Positions 41,178 through 53,446 of a DNA stretch of 64,000 nucleotides are shown piece by piece. Origin of the DNA: Alopecurus myosuroides. Lineage: Eukaryota > Streptophyta > Magnoliopsida > Poales > Poaceae. Positions within the stretch are counted from its first letter, which is position 1. Each line of letters opens with the position of its first letter. The notes beneath the pieces were generated by a model. That model ran no database searches. It worked only from the letters and a program-made list of their open reading frames with translations, and was not told the origin of the DNA. The stretch covers positions 47,221,426 to 47,285,425 of the forward strand of contig CM054059.1 in the NCBI GenBank assembly GCA_028641055.1. Direction: 5' to 3'. A program made the translations under genes and the position numbers.

Positions 41178-44100
41178 TGTGACGCTCCGAGATCGGGCAC
41201 TATGCAGATTTAAGCATTTCCGCCAAAATCCACATAATAACCGATTCCAGGTTGCCACTTGTGATAACATTACAACAGTTCACGAATAATCCACAACAGC
41301 AACAGAGGAGGTACATACAAGACGACTCAAACGAGTCGAGGATACAACTGATACAATACAAAGATCCAAATAACAGCGGAAGAATCAACATAGCGTCCGA
41401 CTACGGACAAGATACAAATTGGACTAAGAGTCCTGAAGATAACCGATGGCGTCCAATCCCTGCCCAGGACAAGCCGGAGGGATTCCCAAGCTAACGTCGT
41501 CAGACTTCAAACCTGTTGACTGCAATGTGGAATATGCAGCCACGAAAAGGATTCGTGGGTCAGTACGGTTAAGTATTGGCAAGTGGATAAACCATACTCA
41601 CAAGATACCAGCGTAACCAATCATCACAAGATACAAATACTTTGGGTTCAATGGAAAGGAAGGGATTATTGCAAAGAAGCGGCAGCGGGCTGCACTAACT
41701 AACTATAGAGACGCGCTACAACATCCGGCTAAAAGAAAGGGATAAGATAGCGTATCAGAAACAACTTCAACTACTCACCAAACAATACCCATCCAATGTT
41801 ACCCCCTACTAAGGAAGCAACCCAAGGAAAACTCAGGCGGTTGATTAAGGTGACATTCATTTTTATGGGGGATGTAATCTATATTACTAGTACATTATCA
41901 TTGTTAAGTGTAAGTTGTCTGAGTACTTGTTAGCCAGCACTTTCACCAAGTCATCCATAACCGCGGACAACACGGCTTCTCGAGAAGATTTAACCCTGCA
42001 GGGATGCACCAATTTGGCCGTACACGTAAGAATGACCCGCCAGATGGAAAGGCCCTTCCACCAAGCGAGGCACTCAACACAACCCAACTCTTCTTCGCAT
42101 CAAGCTCAAAGAACCCCGTGCAATTGAGCGCACGGCTAATCAAGCCCCACGAAGAAAAGGGGACCCTCATAGCACTCTAAGAACGTGTCTCCCTAAATGC
42201 CGACTACAAAAGTTCCACCCTGGCGCCAAGGGTTCGCACCTGCATATGCATGCGGCAAATGGAAAACCCGAACTAAGAGACGATTTGGACGAGATGCGAA
42301 TCGAATCAAAGTTGCGGGGGGCGCCCATACTCGCTTCCCACATGCGGTTAGTGCGCTCATCATGGATCGGAGGACAAGACCCTTTTCCTAATTAAGGTCG
42401 ACACTAGCAGGCCTCAAAACCACGCCGGGCCTCCTGCCGGTGCCTTATCATCAAATTATTATTACCCAAAACATTGACATGTTGTTGATTAAGTTGAAAC
42501 CCAACTATCAAACTAAACAGGTGATAAGACGGACAACAAGACTTGAGCGCAAACAACACTAAGCATGCAACTACGACACGAGGGCCAACAAGGTAAACAA
42601 ACAACAGTTAACAGGAAGTGGAAGGAAGGCTATATCATGGTTGCAAGGTAAACATATGATAGGATCGAGACACAAGCATCGAATCATAAGGCTAGCATAA
42701 GAACAGCGGAAAGAATCGGTAACAGGCGATGAAAGGCAGCCATAGGCAGCAAGTGAGTATACTTGCCTGGAATCCAGCAAGTAGAGGTACATCCGAAGAA
42801 CTTGTCGTTGCTCACATCATCTCAACGTCCTATCCGCGAAGAAGCAACGAACTAGAACAAACACCGGATGCAACAATTACTACTACGGCAAAAGATCCAG
42901 CATGATCAAGATATGGATGCATGACAAGTTTAAGGATGCATCAAAGATAAACTGGTTGACATGGTAAACATATTTAAATGGGCCTATAGGCAATTTGGAT
43001 TGCATATGGAAAAGCCCATGGATTAATGTTGAATTAAATGATCTACAAATAACCATCATGTGAAAGTTGATTAAAATGATGCATGGATGATAAAAACAAT
43101 AAGAAAACAACAATAACTTCCATTTCAAAAGGTGTTTACCAAGTTTGGAAATTTATTTATTAAGTTATGAAATTTTGGCTTCTTAAATGAGTCACACAAG
43201 CATTTGTTGTTTTCACCAAATTTAATTGTTCAAAATAGATAACAAAATTCATATTATTATTTGGAAAGAACACAAAATTTTAGGTGGAATACATGTTTCA
43301 TTTGTTGACAAAGGATTTAAAATAAATTAATTATGAATTAAACAAGTTTGGACAAGATTTAAATGAATTTAATCCAAGTATGAAATTATTTGAATTTTTA
43401 TTTGGTCAAAACATTAAATAAAATTCATATTTGAAAATATTATATTTTTCTGGTTTGAAAACATATTTTATATGTTAAAAAAGAATTTAGTTTGACCAAG
43501 TTATGAATTTAGCAATTTTAAATGATTTAAACAAGATTTAAATTATTTAACCAATTTTTAATTATTCAAAACAGGAAACAAAGTTTATATTTGGAAAGCT
43601 TGTTCAAATTTTCATGGAAAACATATTTTATATGTGCCATTTCAATTAAATTTGAATTAGTTATGAATTTGACCAAGTTTGAAAATAGTAGTTTGAATTT
43701 GAATTTTTGAAAACATTTGAAATGTTCAAAACAGTAAACAAATGGTTTAAACATGTAGAGAATTAAATTTTGGTTTGGAAAACATATTTTATTTATTATA
43801 TTTGGATTTGAAATGAGGGATTTATGATGGTTTGAATTCCAGGGACCAAACTGTGAAATTACAGGGACTGGATTTTAAAAGAAAAGGGCCAGAAACGAAT
43901 TTCACCTCGCAGTGGCCCAGCCTGAGCCACTGACAGAGGGCCCTGGGCCACGGTGGCGCTTAGGTGGCGGTGTGAGCGCGCGCGTGGCCTCCAGGGTCGC
44001 TGACAGGGAGGCCCCACCTGTCAGCGCGCGTTGCAAAAGGTGGGATTTATTCCGCGCGGACGGGGGCTCGATCTCGCGACCGCGGGTGCGCGCACGGGGT

Positions 44101-45471
44101 GGCTTAGCCACTGCGCTGCGCTGCTGAATCGTGACAGGTTAGCTGCGCGCGGGGTTTTGTGGTGCAGCTCGTGGCTGTTAACTGAAACTGAAGAAATTCA
44201 GTTAAGTGCACTTGCTGACAGAGGCGGGCGGACGCCGGCGGCGAGCTGCGCTGCGGTGGTTGCTACTGCTCGTGGATGTGTGCGGGAGGTGTACGTGCGC
44301 GTGGGCCACTGATGCAGAGAGGGAAAAGAGGGCGGAGGGAGAGGTGGTGCTCACCGGGGAAGAGGAAGGAGGAGGTGGACATGCTCGGTGCAGTCGCCGG
44401 AGAGGTGGACAGGGACGGCGGCGGCGATCCTGAGGCTCCCGGATCCCGCTGCGGTGTCGAGGAGGGAGGCGGATGAACGGGGAACCGATTCCCGCGCTCA
44501 GCCGGCGCGGAGGGGCATCACAGCGACGGCGATCGCCGGCTGTTGCCGCGGTGGCGTGCGGTGGTGGAGGATTCAGAGAGCAGAGAGAGAAACGGAGGAA
44601 GGAGGAGGGGAAAACGGCGGCGGCGTGAGAGAGAAGGGAGGAGGAGGTCTAGGGCAGGAGGGAGGAGCTCGGGGGTGGCTATAAGGAGGAAGGGAGCTCT
44701 GCTGGCCGTCCCATCTCTGCCTGTTCGACGTGGACATCTCTGATGTCGCGCCGTACAGAGGTAGGAGATGGGGGGAAAGGTGGGCTGGGCCTGGGGTAGG
44801 TGTGGTGGGCTCAGCCCACTAGGCTGGCCTGCCCTCTCCCCTCTTTTTTTTCTGTTTTCTGCTTCTGTTTTTATTTTTTGTTCACCTTTTCTTTTTTGTA
44901 GGAAAGAAAAGAGAAAAGGAAAATAGGATTTGGTGATTATTTTTGCAATAATTTTATATTGAATTACCAAAACAGTAAGATTCAAAAGTATGTGGGCTTA
45001 TTTCCAAAAATTTGAAATTGCCAAAAGATTTGAAATTGCTATTTAAATTTCAAATAGGGTTTCACATAGATTTGATTTTTAAAATAAGCAAGTTTTATTC
45101 AATAAGCTCAAACACTATGAAAACTTAGTGAGTTTAAATGTTTGCAAGATTGCAATTTTAAACCACAATTGGACATGCCAAGTATGGATGATTTTGATTT
45201 GAATTTGAATTTACCATTAGGGTGTTAATAAAAGAGGTTTTATTATCAAGCATTTTTAATTGATTCAAATTCAAAACTATTGGAAACATTTTGAGTTGTT
45301 TAGTTTGCAACTTTTAATTGGAAATTTTGGACATGTTTGAAAGTTTAAATTGGTTTGAACTTTTGAGTTGTTTTGAAAACAAGGTGCAATGCATATGAGG
45401 CATGTGATGCAATGCCAAAAAAAAGAAAACAACCAATTTTCTAAATTAGGGAAAACACCCCAGGTGTTACA
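41178..45471 (-). repeat. 5' LTR of a LARD-like retrotransposon (4294 bp)
   Basis: On the plus strand it starts TGTGACGCTCC and ends GGTGTTACA, so it is bounded TG...CA, and the primer site abuts it. Very long, non-coding LTRs with an iMet primer site recall Sukkula-type LARDs of Triticeae; the family name is inference. The middle (about 42900-43850) is very AT-rich, and 43900-44700 is GC-rich with short spurious frames. Direct repeat partner: 39799-40656. Confidence 0.75.
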
Positions 45472-47050
45472 AAGCTCCAGTTGACGAGCATTGTGTTGTA
45501 GATCTCTAAGTTCTACTGGTCTGTTTAAATCTTGGTCTCATCACTGAAGGAAAAACTTCCTACTATGCTACATCACCTTCCTCTTGGGGTTCTCAACGGA
45601 TGGTGACAATTCACCGCATCAAGCACGTTTTCTAGCGCCGTTGTCGGGAACTCTAGAACTACAGCAAGGGGAGTTACACACTTACATTCTCTTTACTTTG
45701 GTTTTGTCTTTCTTAGTTACTTTTTGTTTAGTCTTGGTTGGCTTGATTATTTTCTCTAAAAAATAGAAACAAAAAATATATAATTTCAGCTTTTATTCTT
45801 TTTTATGTTTTGTTAGTTTATCTTGTTTTTAATCTTGCTAAGATGGATTCAGCTGAGAACACTAGGTTTTGTGACTTTACCAGTACCAATAATTATGATT
45901 TCGTATGCACACCAATTGCTCCTCCAACCACTATGGAAAAATCTTATGAAATAAAACCCGCTTTGTTGAATCTTTTTATGAAAGAGAAGTTTTTTGTGTT
46001 AGTAGTGATGATGTTGCCTCTCATTTAAATAACTTTGTTGATTTATGTGATATGCAAAAGTATAAAGAGGTAGAAGGTGACATCATAGAATACAAACTAT
46101 TCCCTTCCTCACTAAGATGAAGAGCCAAAAAACGGTTATTGTTTCTTTCTAGAAATAGCATTGATTCTTGACTAAATGCAAATATGCTTTTATTATAAGT
46201 ATTATACACCTACTAAAATTATACAACTGAGAAGTAATATAATTAATTTTAAATAATTTAATACTGAACATGTTGCTCAAGCTTGGAAAAGAATGAATTT
46301 TATAGTTAACAATTATCCCATGCGCGAATTAACTATGTGGACGATTTCCAAACTTTTTATGCAGCCTTGATGTTTTCTTCGAAAAAATTATTGGATTCAG
46401 CTGAGGGAGATACCTATATTTCCACCACATTAGGTACATCAACTAATTCTTTAGATATGATGGCAAATTATTCTTAAAGTCACACTGAAAGTGTTTTAAC
46501 GGGTAAGAAGGTAAATTCTATTGATAAAATATTTTCTTTGAATGATAAATTGGATATGATTTTGTCTATGCTTGCTAGCAAACAACTTCCTGTTTATCCT
46601 AGTAATGTTCCCTTAGCTTTTTTTATTGTTCAAGAAAAGGATTAATGTGATGTTAATTTCATGGCTAGACATAATTTCAACAACAATGCTTATAGAAACA
46701 ATTTGGTGGTAATATCTATAGGACTTTTCCTGCTAATAATGGTGATCTTTATGACTCTTTTGGTAATACCACCACTAATAGAGGAATTCTTAGTAATGAT
46801 AGGATAATAGAATTGGATAAGGCAACTAAAAATTACATGCATACAAAAACAAAGTCTTCCCAAAACAGGTGGATGATCATTCTTTTATATTAAAAAAATG
46901 TAAGTAAATAACTTGAAAAAATGCATAGATAAATTTCCGATCTTCAAACTAGGCTTTTTGATATTGAAACTTGTGTCTCAAATATGTCCAAAACTCAAGC
47001 CGGTTTAATAAACCGAATGGCAGCTAAATAATACTGGGCTCTGATGTGAG
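45472..47050 (+). pseudogene. Gypsy (Athila-like) leader and gag remnant
   Basis: 45545-45655 resembles the leader/primer region of Triticeae Gypsy elements (a TAGCGCCGTTGTCGGG word, degenerate from the usual TGGCGCC type). ATG at 45843 gives MDSAENTRFCDFTSTNNYDF and, after frame changes, ALLNLFMKEKFF, SDDVASHLNNFVDLCDM, EYKLFPSSLR and, near 46560, MLASKQLPVYPS. This is the gag order of Athila-type elements. It has many stops and shifts, and no protease or RT follows. Its 5' side is cut by the LARD-like LTR end at 45471. Confidence 0.65.
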
Positions 47051-48575
47051 TCTTGGTGCGTTGACATTTCTTCCTACAGGCACAACAATCATGTTTTTTC
47101 GTGCTGTTTTTCTTTCAGTACAATTGCGAAATCACTAGGAAAAGGCTGACTTCTCGGAAGCCTCCCCCGTTTTCTGACGCTTGTCGCCTTCTCCTTTCTC
47201 TCGGGCGCTCTACACGTGTCTCCCTATCGACATGTGCTACAATATGGTGTGTCTCGAGATTCCAGTCGGGTCTTATGTCTTATAACGGTTCCGGGCTTAT
47301 GATCGAACCGTTTTTCTTTATTTACCCTCTATTTTTTTTCCTTTGCTTTTACTCTTCTTACTCCTTCCGGGATAAGCAGAGAGCAAAATCCGTCGCCGAT
47401 GACACCGAGTTAAACTCTTCCAGAGTCGGTGGCTTAATTCTTAGAAGAAACATAGAAGTAAGGGTTCAATCTAACATTTTCTTTTTCCCTTTAGGGTTTC
47501 TAGTGTTTAGAAGGTCGAGATCTAGACTAGTTATGGGATTTCATAGGTTTCCATAGATCTATTTATTTTCCGGTTGTTGGTTTGAGCAATTGGTGATATG
47601 CTGTCGAGATGATCTTGTTTTTGTTTGGGTCCTCATTTTTTTCCAACATAGTACACGTGATGCTGCCAATTTCTTTTTCTTTTCACTTGATTCATTGTAA
47701 ATGTTGTAGCCAAAAATCGTTTTCGCTTTGATTTTTTTGGTAGTGAGTTTTCTGGGGAACGATGGGAAGGCGAGCACTTTGAACTTTGTTTTACATCGAA
47801 TTTTTATTTCAATCCTCTTTTATTTTAACCTAGATTTGAGTTAGGTTGAAAGTGTTATGGTTAGTGCCTAAAGTCGGACTTTGCAGGCCGACTTGACAAA
47901 TGTATTTATAACTCAATGTAATGCCTATGAACCATGTAGCTTCACTTGTATTGCCGTCCGGTTCAGATTGACACGTGTTAAGGACCTTCTCAGGATGCGT
48001 GGCCACACATATCCAGGATCTCTCGGCCAGAACGGGTTTCCACGCACAAGTGCACAACGGCCTCCCAGATCGCGTGCCAGCAAAGATTTAGAGATTTCCA
48101 AAGTCAATTCACTTCCACGTAATGCACACCGATTGAGAAGGGAAGAACTCACCCCCCCATAACAACCTATTCATGTCTTAGATTTTTTCTTTTTTAAGGA
48201 AATTCATGTCTTAGATGAGCATGATGCATTGATAAGTCTTGATTTTAACAAAGTCCACCCGTCGTTGATCAATGTATATGCTAAGTCTTTTTTTTTTTTT
48301 GCCAATATACTTGTGACTGCTATAATATACTATGGCATTTCTTATCTCACAATGCCGGGAAATTAATTTTCATTGTCTTGCATACATGGGTACTGCCTTC
48401 GCTCGTTGCATCTGTGATACGGTATGGGCTTGTAGCCTAGTTGTAGGTGCCCTGGTTCAAGAGGTGAAAACTTGGATGCTCATGCATGCTTGTAGTGAAC
48501 CAGAATTGGTCGAATTGTATGATTTTACTTCTCCTTTTCTTCAGTCTGCAACAGACTTCTGTTCAGAATCAATCG
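47051..48575. other. no gene recognised
   Basis: The stretch may start with more decayed retrotransposon leader (47050-47560) but has no usable coding content. A T-run lies at about 48290-48300. 48301-48460 has a diverged relative at about 52752-52930 on the other side of LINE-2. Confidence 0.45.
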
Positions 48576-48701
48576 ACACATTTTTCGCGAAAACGCAAAA
48601 GCTTTGCGCTTTGATGCATTGATAGATAAAGAAGAGTTAATGTACAAGAAGGCTTGGAGCCCAACAACCCATAGCGCTTACAACTCAACCCAAGGACTAA
48701 A

Positions 48702-50690
48702 CTAGGGGAGGAGAAGGGCGAGGCCGCTGGCCCCTGCGCTCACCCACAGGCGAGCCTCGGTCTTGATGGTTTCCACCAAAGCGCCAACCGAGGGCCTGAC
48801 GTTGTCGAAGACGACCGCGTTCCTGTGCTTCCAGATCCACCAGGCCACTAGCATAATGGCCGAAGAGGTGCCTTTGCGCAGCAAGCGGGGGGTGGACTTC
48901 AGCGACAGCTTCCACCAATCTATGAAGTCGTCTTCCACAACTGGTGGGGTAGCCGTTGATCGGACCCAAGAAAGAACCTCATGCCAGGTCGCCCTGGAGA
49001 ACGAGCACTCAACAAGGAGATGTGACATCGTTTCTTCTCCCTGGTCCACGTGAGTGGCGGCCTCCCCCAGGTCCACGTGAGTGGCGGCCTCGAAAATTTG
49101 GCGCTCCACCCTCGAGAATTGCATGTCTAATCCTTTCCAGGACCTCGTCGGGTCGGTGCGCATCCTCCACAGCCACCGGACCCTAAGGCTGATCGAGGTG
49201 CGCCACAGGTCCGGGATTCCAAGCCCCCCCATCCTGAGAGGGCGACACACCTTGTCCCAGGCCACATGGCAATGGCCCCCGTCGGCCGCCGACCTACCGA
49301 CCCAAAGGAAGCCTCGAAAAATCTTCTCAAGCTTCTTCAAGGATTTTTTGCTGGCGCAAAGGACTACCAGTTGGTGGAGAGGCATTGCTGCCAGCACCGA
49401 TTTGATCAAAGCCAGTCGCCCCGCCTTTGGCATCAGTGCCGCCTTCCAAGTGGGCAGCCTATCCGCCACCCGATCCACGAGTGGTTGCATGGACTCGCTG
49501 GGGAGTCTCCGAAGACCCAGGGGGATGCCCAGGTATTTCACCGGGAAGGGGGCTAGTTTACACCCCATGGCCAGGGCCGCTGAAGCAGCTACCTCCTCCC
49601 CACAGCCGATTGGGGAGGCCGAGCATTTGGCAAAGTTAGTATGCAAACCCGAGGCGTGTCCATAGAGCGCTAGGATGTCCCTCAATCCCTGCAGCTCCCC
49701 CACCTCCGGGTGACAGAAGATCACCACATCATCCGCGTACAAAGAGACTGTTGTTACCAGGTCTTGTCTGGCCACCCTCTGAAGGATTCCGAGCTCCGCA
49801 GCCCTAGAAAGGAGTCGGTTCAACGTGTTGATCACAATGACGAAGAGTTGTGGCGAAAGAGGGTCCCCTTGCCGCAGACCACGGCGATGCCAGATTGGGG
49901 GACCCGGCTCGCCGTTCAGGCACACCCGCGAGCTGGCCGTCGAGAGAAGGATGGCCACCCACTCACGAAAGTGCGGCCCGAATCCCAGCTTCCGAAGGAC
50001 CTCAAAGAGGAGTCCCCAGGAGACTGAGTCGAAGGCCTGCGCTATATCCAACTTCAATATCACCCTAGGTTCCTTCAGTCTGTGCAGTAGCCTCGCCGTT
50101 TGCTGAACCAGCATGAAGTTGTCGTGGATGCTCCGCTTACGGATGAAGGCGCTCTGGTTGCCATCTACCAGGTTATGCATCAGGGGCGCTAGACGTAGGG
50201 AAAGCGTCTTCGCGGCCAACTTAGCGAACAGGTGAATAAGGCTGATCGGCCGATAGTCTCCCATGGCAGCCGCGTCTGGGCGCTTGGGGAGAAGGACGAT
50301 CAGAGCTTGGTTGAGGCCCTGAAACCCTCTGCCGCACATCGAGAAGAACTTGTTGAAAGCGGCCAAGAAGTCCTCCTTAACGATGTCCCAGCAGCTTTGG
50401 AGAAACTCCGCGGTGAAGCCGTCAGGGCCTGGCGCTTTCCCGTGGGGAAGCCGCCGAACCACCTCCCAAACCTCCTCGGCCGAGAAAGGATCCTCCAGGG
50501 AGGAGAGGTCAAACCCCTGGAGCCCCAGGAAATCCAGGTCCAACGAGAATTCCCGCCCCTGCTCAGTCCCGAGCAGCCCCTCGAAGTGGGTGTAGGCGGC
50601 CTCGGCCATGGCCGCATGGTCTGACACCACCGCGTCGTTAACCCGGAGCTCTCGGATGGTGTTTTTCTGTTTACGGTAGGCCGCGTGCTA
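48702..50690 (-). pseudogene. LINE-2 ORF2, reverse transcriptase part
   Basis: An in-frame TAG (50690-50688) precedes a 642-codon frame with GKAPGPDGFTAEFLQ, GDYRPISLIHLFAK, RRGLRQGDPLSPQLF and SLYADDVVIFCHP, then the conserved LPTWKAALMPKAGRLALIKS. Compared with LINE-1, about 160 residues are missing between the connection and the C-terminal Cys/His segment. The gap is occupied by a 27-bp tandem duplication (AATHVDLGE then AATHVDQGE). The frame remains open to the natural stop at 48702. Confidence 0.88.
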
Positions 50691-51799
50691 GTGGAAGAAA
50701 GTTGTATTAGCATCCCCTTCCGCGAGCCAGGCCACCTTCGCCCGCTGACGGGCCATGGTGCGCTCTAAGGAGGCCAGACCGAGATGGGCCCACTTGAGCT
50801 TAGCACGAAGAGTGCGCTCCAGATCCGAGAGTTGGCGGGATTCGCGGGCCTCGTCTAGCCGCAGTACCACCTCTCTAGCAGTCAAGAGCTGGAGCGTGAC
50901 ACAACCGACCTTTTTGTCACTCCAACTCAAAAGGTGTCTCGCCGTCCTTTTCATTTTGGCATGAAGGCGCCGAAAGGGATCCGTGTCCCCGTCGATAGTT
51001 CCCCATGCAGCCTCGACCACCTGCCTAAAGCCCTCAAGCTTAATCCAATAGCGCTCGAATTGGAAGCGCTTCCAACCCCTACACCGTGTGGTGCAGTCGA
51101 GGAGGAGGGGGAATGATCCGCCACAACCGAGGCGAGACAGCGCAAGGAGTAACTCTCATGGAGCTCCTCCCAGTCCACCGAGCAGAACACCCTATCCAAG
51201 CGGACGAGGGTCGGGGGGTCCCGCTCATTCGACCAGGTATAGCGGCGGCCTTGAAGGTAAACCTCCTTCAGCTCACAGTCGCTCAAGAAGCGCATGAACC
51301 TCCCCATCATCCGACGGTCTAGGTTACCGTTGTTTTTGTCCTCGTCCTTATATATCATGTTAAAATCTCCGCACAACATCCATGGGCCTGGGCGCGTAGC
51401 GCGCACACTGCGCAGCTCTGCGAGGAAGGCAACCTTGGCTGCATCCTCCTGGGGACCATAAACCCCCGTGATCCACCAAGGCGCGCTCCCATCCACCGGT
51501 AGGACCCGAGCAGAGAGCGAGTTGACCTCCACGTGGAAGTTATCTAGTTTGACCTTGGACCCGGTCCAGGCAATAATGATGCCCTCCCTCGTGCCAATGG
51601 CCGGCAAGCAGGAATAACCATCAAACTCTGCGCCTAGGGTTTCCATTACGATAGACGGGGTTACAACAGCCAGCTTAGATTCTTGAAGGCAGACAATAGA
51701 GGCACCCGTCGAGCTAGCGAGGCTCCGGACGTTCGATCTGCGCGCGCGGTCGTTAAGACCTCGCGCATTCAACACCAACACCCTAGGTTCGTACGACAT
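50691..51799 (-). pseudogene. LINE-2 ORF2, endonuclease part
   Basis: Starts MSYEPRVLVLNARGLNDRA at 51799. It shows CLQESKL (Glu), CGDFNMIYKDEDKNNGNL (Asp, Asn) and VVADHSP (Asp-His), the catalytic set of AP-type LINE endonucleases. A frameshift near 51065 moves the downstream region (QRAKVAWLAEGDANTTFFH) to the frame that ends at 50688. Confidence 0.88.
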
Positions 51800-51835
51800 T
51801 AAGAGCGTAGGACACCCTAATCGGATCCAAGGAGG

Positions 51836-52613
51836 TCAAGCCTCCACCAGGCGACCTCCCGAGGCTAGCCCCGTAGGCGGGGAACAGCTACCTCTCAGCG
51901 TCGCAACCGTCCAGCCGTAAAGGTCTCCAATCGCCTCTATCATGTCCTCCTCCAGTGGGACCTCGAAAAGGCGATGGAAGGCTTCCATCGCCTCTGAGGT
52001 AGGAGCCGCCTCGTCCTCGATCAGCCCCAATTTGCGCATCAGGTTTCTCTGTGCCCTCTTTGCAGTGTTGAGATCTCCCGGTTGCTTGGCGATCCGCGCA
52101 CTTCTGCGGGGCTGGAAACTCATCTCTGCCAGGCGCCTCCGCACCGGAGGTACTTGAAGAAGGGCCTCCGAGCGTGATTTGGCCGCCGCTAGGAACTCCC
52201 CAAGCGTGCGCGGTGCCACCTCCGCACGAGCCATAGCCGTGCCAGTCCTGGTCCGCCCGAAGATGATAGGCGGGGTGGCAAAACGACTCGTCCTCGACTG
52301 CTGCGTCGCCTCCTCAGGGGCCTGCTCCCGAAGACCCGCACCACGAGGCGGAGTAGGGTCCACGCTGATGGGTTCTGGGGAAGCATCATCCCTGTCCGGG
52401 CTCGGAGCGTAGGAGGAGGGGGTGCGGAGGATGGGGGAATCCTCCCCCACCCTATCAACCCCTAAGACCTCCTCGCTGTTGGGTCCCGCGCGCATCCCAT
52501 CGGACCAACCCCCAAGAGCAACCGAGCCAACCAGGACAGGACTATCCAGCCAGTCCAGCCCAAGGCCCAGCCCATCACCTTCCCTGGGCGTTGCGCACTC
52601 CTTCTGCGTAGCA
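51836..52613 (-). pseudogene. LINE-2 ORF1, C-terminal part
   Basis: A Pro/Ser/Arg-rich frame read from about 52613 through 52495 to 51836. The end (TLGEFLAAAKSRSEALLQV, then LGLIEDEAAPTSEAMEAFH) parallels the LINE-1 ORF1 end. The DUF4283-like and zinc-knuckle parts are lost by 5' truncation. It ends 37 bp before the ORF2 start, the same spacing as in LINE-1. Confidence 0.8.
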
Positions 52614-52621
52614 ACACATTT

Positions 52622-53084
52622 ACACAGGTTTGTGTCTTGCTATTGTCCAGACTTTAATCTTGCAATCGCTTCTTCCAACTGTGCACTGATGTCTGTGTTT
52701 CGTCAGGACCTGTATGTAATATTTGAATCTGTATGCTTTGGCATTTCTTTGCCAATATACGTGGGTCTGTTACGTAACAGAAAACATTTTGTGACCGCTA
52801 TTGTCTTGTGATGATTTCATAGTGCTGGGACAAATTTTCGTTGTCATGTACTACATGCGTACTGTCTTTAGCTGTTGTATCCCACTAGCTAGTTGTCATT
52901 CGTGATATAGTGTTAGCTTATATGTGCCCGGTTTCAGAGATAATTAGCTTCAGAGCAACAGATTCTAGCTGGCAACTCATGGTAATTTGGACTTCAGTTC
53001 GAAATTTGTACTGATCATATATATCTATACATAATATTATATTATATACCTATGTTAGGTGATATATACATCTATCTCCAGCTA
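52622..53084. other. no gene recognised
   Basis: AT-rich sequence between LINE-2 and the duplicated gene block. 52750-52930 is a diverged copy of 48301-48460 (GCCAATATAC, ATTTTC(A/G)TTGTC and GGGTACTG/GCGTACTG words). No usable frame. Confidence 0.45.
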
Positions 53085-53446
53085 TTCATGTATGTTCGAT
53101 AGTACTTCTCAGGCCACTTTGGTTTCTTCCTTGGTGAAGACTGGGCAAAGCTCCAACCGGAACTGCAGGTCCCAGAAAAAAGACAGCCACGCCCCCAAAA
53201 CCTCAGCAGATGCAACAGTACCTGCAAGTTTTAATCTACAGAGTTAATAGTAACACTAGTCTGTACGTCTACAATCGCGCTAACACGCACGAGGGATACC
53301 CTACTCAGAAGACATGCGACGATCGAACATTATATTGAAACAGTGGCCTGCCATGAGCAATCCAAGCAAGCAAACACTGGGACGCAAGGAACTAAAGCGA
53401 AGAAAAGAGGTTACCAAGTTGCATGATTCGCTTCTGAGGTATAATA

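Larger units (their letters stand above)
48576..52621 (-). mobile_element. LINE-2, 5'-truncated plant LINE
   Basis: The body 48584-52613 is flanked by ACACATTT at 48576-48583 and 52614-52621, read as target duplication. The minus-strand order is ORF1 C-terminal part, endonuclease, RT, tail, 3' UTR with GCGCAAAGCTTTTGCG and a short A-tail at 48585-48581. The related LINE-1 has the same 3' signature. The 5' part of ORF1 is missing. Confidence 0.82.

Noticed and set aside
43130..43840. AT-rich stretch as a replication origin or matrix attachment region
   Set aside because: It lies inside the long LTR of the LARD-like element and composition alone does not support such a function.
47101..47556. 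151-codon plus-strand frame after the gag remnant
   Set aside because: Phe/Ser-rich translation of T-rich DNA with no known domain; better explained as decayed retrotransposon leader.
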